8,173 nt of DNA from an uncultured Opitutia bacterium (GTDB taxonomy: Bacteria; Verrucomicrobiota; Verrucomicrobiia; Opitutales; UBA953). How positions within the stretch are numbered: position 1 is the stretch's first letter; every line of letters begins with the position of its first letter. Where the stretch lies: the NCBI GenBank assembly GCA_903895475.1, contig CAITUF010000086.1, positions 1-8,173 on the forward strand, read 5' to 3'. Of this stretch, positions 6,560-8,173 are shown piece after piece. The translations under genes were made by a program, and so were the position numbers. Below the pieces are notes generated by a model, which saw nothing but the letters and a program-made list of their open reading frames with translations, did no database searches and was not told where the DNA came from.

Positions 6560-7561
6560 TTATTCGGCGCTGTAGAACTTGAGGGAGGCGCGGCCTTCGG
6601 CAGCGGCGTCAGCCGGCAGCGGGAAGTAGCCGTCCTTGATTACGATCTCCTGACCCTGCTTGGAGAGCACGAAGGTCATGAATTCGCTGGTCAGCTTATC
6701 CATGTCCTTGGAGGGGGACTTGTTCACGTAGACGTACAGGTAACGGGCGAGCGGGTAGCTGCCGTTGAGGCAGTTAGCGTAGTTGGCTTCGACGAAGGGC
6801 GAGCCGTCTTCGACGGACAGGGCGAGGGCCTTGACGCCGGAGGTCTTGTAACCGATGCCGGAGTAGCCGATCGCGCCGAGGTCGGCGGCGACACCCTGGA
6901 CGACGGAGGAGGAACCGGGCTGCTCCTTGATGGAGGACTTGTAGTCGCCGTTCTTCAGGGCGGTGTCCTTGAAGAAGCCGTAGGTACCGGAAGCCGAGTT
7001 GCGGCCGAAGGCGGAGATGGTCTTACCAGCGAAGGCGCCGGTCAGCTTGGCATCACCCCAGGTGGCGATGTCCTGGCCACCGCGCTTGCGGGTGGAGGAG
7101 AAGATGCCGTCGACCTGGTTGAGGGAGAGACCCGGGACCGGGTTGTCCTTGTGGACGAAGACGGCGAGGGCGTCGATGGCGACGGCGATCTTGGTCGGCT
7201 TGTGGCCGAACTTACCGGCGAAGCCGGCGACTTCGGAGGACTTCATCTCGCGGCTCATCGGGCCGACCTGGGCGGCGCCAGAGGTGAGGGCGACCGGGGC
7301 GGTGCCCGATCCCTTGCCTTCGACCTGGATGTTGACGTTGGGGTACTTGGCCTTGAAGCCTTCGCTCCAGAAAGTCATCAGGTTGTTGAGGGTGTCGGAG
7401 CCGACCGAGTTCAGGTTACCCGACACGCCGGAGGTGACGGCGTAATCAGGCAGCTTGGCGTCGACGGTGACGACCTCGGCGGCGGCCGGGGCGGCGGACT
7501 GAGCGGAGACGACGGTCGCCGTGAGGGCGAGCAGCGCGAGGGACTTGAGGGAGGTGTGCAT
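6560..7561 (-). CDS. pstS: PstS, periplasmic phosphate-binding protein
   Basis: This 333-residue secreted binding protein delivers phosphate to PstC/PstA. Residues 1-20 form a Sec signal peptide (Lys6, hydrophobic core 8-18, likely cleavage after VSA at 20); no lipobox cysteine is present, so it should be soluble in the periplasm. An Ala/Pro-rich linker follows to about residue 40. Phosphate-contacting loops typical of the PstS-like periplasmic-binding family are visible: GSDTLNNL at 54-61, the GKGSGTAP loop at 82-89, RNSASGTYGFF at 187-197 and the GAIGYSG turn at 229-235. The two-lobed fold has its usual length. Codon choice is strongly biased to GCC, AAG, GGC and similar, more than in its neighbours, consistent with high expression. 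It is the first operon gene, preceded by a 123-base gap with a PhoB-box-like array. No Shine-Dalgarno site precedes the ATG. Confidence 0.96.
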   Translation of the reverse strand: MHTSLKSLALLALTATVVSAQSAAPAAAEVVTVDAKLPDYAVTSGVSGNLNSVGSDTLNNLMTFWSEGFKAKYPNVNIQVEGKGSGTAPVALTSGAAQVGPMSREMKSSEVAGFAGKFGHKPTKIAVAIDALAVFVHKDNPVPGLSLNQVDGIFSSTRKRGGQDIATWGDAKLTGAFAGKTISAFGRNSASGTYGFFKDTALKNGDYKSSIKEQPGSSSVVQGVAADLGAIGYSGIGYKTSGVKALALSVEDGSPFVEANYANCLNGSYPLARYLYVYVNKSPSKDMDKLTSEFMTFVLSKQGQEIVIKDGYFPLPADAAAEGRASLKFYSAE

Positions 7562-7579
7562 GTGTTTGGGAACAGGAGC

Positions 7580-7624
7580 ATCATCTCATGCGATTGTTAC
7601 AGTCTCGTGTCGGCAGGGTGTTTC
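7580..7624 (-). promoter_or_regulatory. Possible PhoB-type operator and -10 region for pstS
   Basis: On the minus strand three 7-base units recur every 11 bases: GAAACAC (7618-7624), CCGACAC (7607-7613) and CTGTAAC (7596-7602). PhoB boxes are tandem CTGTCAT-like 7-mers spaced by 4 bases, the same 11-base period. The matches are 5 of 7 for CTGTAAC, 4 of 7 for CCGACAC, and poor for GAAACAC. GATGAT (7580-7585, 4 of 6 to TATAAT) lies 10 bases past the last unit, where a PhoB-dependent -10 box would be expected. This predicts a short leader of about a dozen bases. The location before pstS supports it; the degenerate matches keep confidence low. Confidence 0.35.
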
Positions 7625-7625
7625 T

Positions 7626-7640
7626 TGGGCAATAGGCCCA
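7626..7640 (-). repeat. Short hairpin TGGGC-5-GCCCA overlapping the G-quadruplex motif
   Basis: A 5-bp perfect stem (TGGGC/GCCCA) with a 5-base loop lies between the hydrolase gene and pstS. It uses the last G run of the adjacent quadruplex motif, so the two structures should compete. It lacks a following T tract on the minus strand and is therefore not a standard intrinsic terminator. Confidence 0.4.
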
Positions 7641-7656
7641 CCCTACCCTACCCCCC
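7637..7656 (-). other. Canonical G-quadruplex motif upstream of pstS
   Basis: On the minus (coding) strand four G runs of 6, 3, 3 and 3 bases are separated by loops TA, TA and T. This meets the standard G3+N1-7 definition with very short loops, a pattern known to form stable parallel quadruplexes. It starts 28 bases after the hydrolase stop codon and ends about 75 bases before the pstS ATG, upstream of the PhoB-box-like array. It would be present in the RNA of any read-through from the hydrolase gene. Confidence 0.7.
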
Positions 7657-7684
7657 ATAAAAGGCCTCTAATTGAACTAAAACC

Positions 7685-8173
7685 CTACTTTTTGAGGTAT
7701 TCGCTGATTAACTCGGCTGAACGGGCCTCGGCCTGGGCCATCGGGAGCCCGCCCTTGACCCCAGGGCGCTTGTGTCCGGCCTGCATGAGCCAGGCGTCTC
7801 GCAGGATCGTCGAGCTCTCGCGCAGCGGCTTGAGCTTCGCGCCTTCGGCGAACACGACGTCGGACTTCCACTTCATCATCGGCGCGAGCGAAGTCCACAC
7901 GGCCTTGGCCATGAAGAGGTGCCCCTGCTCGCCGGGATGGAGGTTGTCCTTCGCGTAGATGAAAGTCGGATCAGCCTTCTTCGCGGCGTCGACGGACTGG
8001 TGCAGGAGCGGATGGATGTCGATGACCTGCCAGCCGGCCGAACGCTGCGCGACGAGCCAAGCGCCGTAGGCTTCCATGACGCCATCGTAATTGATGACAT
8101 CCTTCGCGCGATCATCCGGCGCGTAAAGCGGCGGAGTCACCACGATGACCTGCGCGCCGGAGCGGATGCAGGC
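7685..8173 (-). CDS. SGNH/GDSL-family hydrolase (C-terminal part only)
   Basis: The gene enters from the right edge, and 162 codons plus the stop are visible. The true start lies outside the window, because the frame stays open through 8173 and reads ACIRSGAQVIVVTPPLYAP. The GAQVIVVTPP strand is the typical central strand of SGNH hydrolases. DNLHPGEQGH (Asp at 7946-7948, His at 7937-7939) is the block V Asp-x-x-His that supplies two members of the catalytic triad; the nucleophilic serine of block I is outside the window. The C-terminal GHKRPGVKGGLPMAQAEA segment resembles the tails of secreted GDSL-type esterases common in Planctomycetes and Verrucomicrobia, where they occur among polysaccharide and sulfatase genes. 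The likely role is hydrolysis of an ester such as a carbohydrate acetyl group, but the substrate cannot be told. It ends 123 bases before pstS and is probably a separate unit. Confidence 0.88.
   Translation of the reverse strand, partial: ACIRSGAQVIVVTPPLYAPDDRAKDVINYDGVMEAYGAWLVAQRSAGWQVIDIHPLLHQSVDAAKKADPTFIYAKDNLHPGEQGHLFMAKAVWTSLAPMMKWKSDVVFAEGAKLKPLRESSTILRDAWLMQAGHKRPGVKGGLPMAQAEARSAELISEYLKK

Noticed and set aside
7151..7660. 169-residue Gly/Asp-rich plus-strand open frame opposite pstS
   Set aside because: Low-complexity shadow of a strongly codon-biased gene; it has no start context or domain and runs through the pstS upstream gap.

Overview
All eight genes in this window lie on the minus strand. 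In transcription order the window holds the 3' part of a secreted-type SGNH/GDSL hydrolase gene, a complete high-affinity phosphate uptake operon pstS-pstC-pstA-pstB-phoU, a small four-segment membrane protein of the phage-holin-like family, and the first 114 codons of an aspartate-type PLP aminotransferase. No convincing gene lies on the plus strand, and no stretch over 300 bases lacks a gene. I saw no tRNA, rRNA, CRISPR array, insertion sequence or prophage.

The DNA is GC-rich. The GDSL hydrolase tail (a GHKRPG motif followed by a Gly-Leu-Pro-Met-Ala-Gln-Ala stretch), the long PstC and PstA permeases and the general lack of Shine-Dalgarno sequences together suggest a Gram-negative bacterium of the Verrucomicrobiota/Planctomycetota group, perhaps Opitutae-like. 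That placement is an inference from protein style, not a database result.

The operon works as one unit. PstS binds phosphate outside the inner membrane, PstC and PstA form the channel, PstB hydrolyses ATP, and PhoU ties transport state to phosphate signalling and restrains uptake. pstC, pstA and pstB are almost contiguous (gaps of 3 and 17 bases), and phoU follows pstB after 31 bases. pstS is set apart from pstC by 141 bases that contain two strong inverted repeats, a layout that fits making more binding protein than permease. No phoB/phoR two-component pair is in view.

The most noteworthy points are as follows. PstC carries a beta-propeller-like domain of roughly 370 residues, and PstA carries a coiled-coil-containing domain of roughly 240 residues; both sit between the first and second membrane segments. 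A canonical G-quadruplex motif and an 11-bp-periodic PhoB-box-like array lie upstream of pstS. Related G-run clusters follow three gene ends. A perfect extended -10 promoter sits only 8 bases from the holin-like start codon, which predicts a leaderless message. I see no wholly new system: the coding content is a recognisable Pst operon, and the novelty is mostly in domain architecture and intergenic structure.
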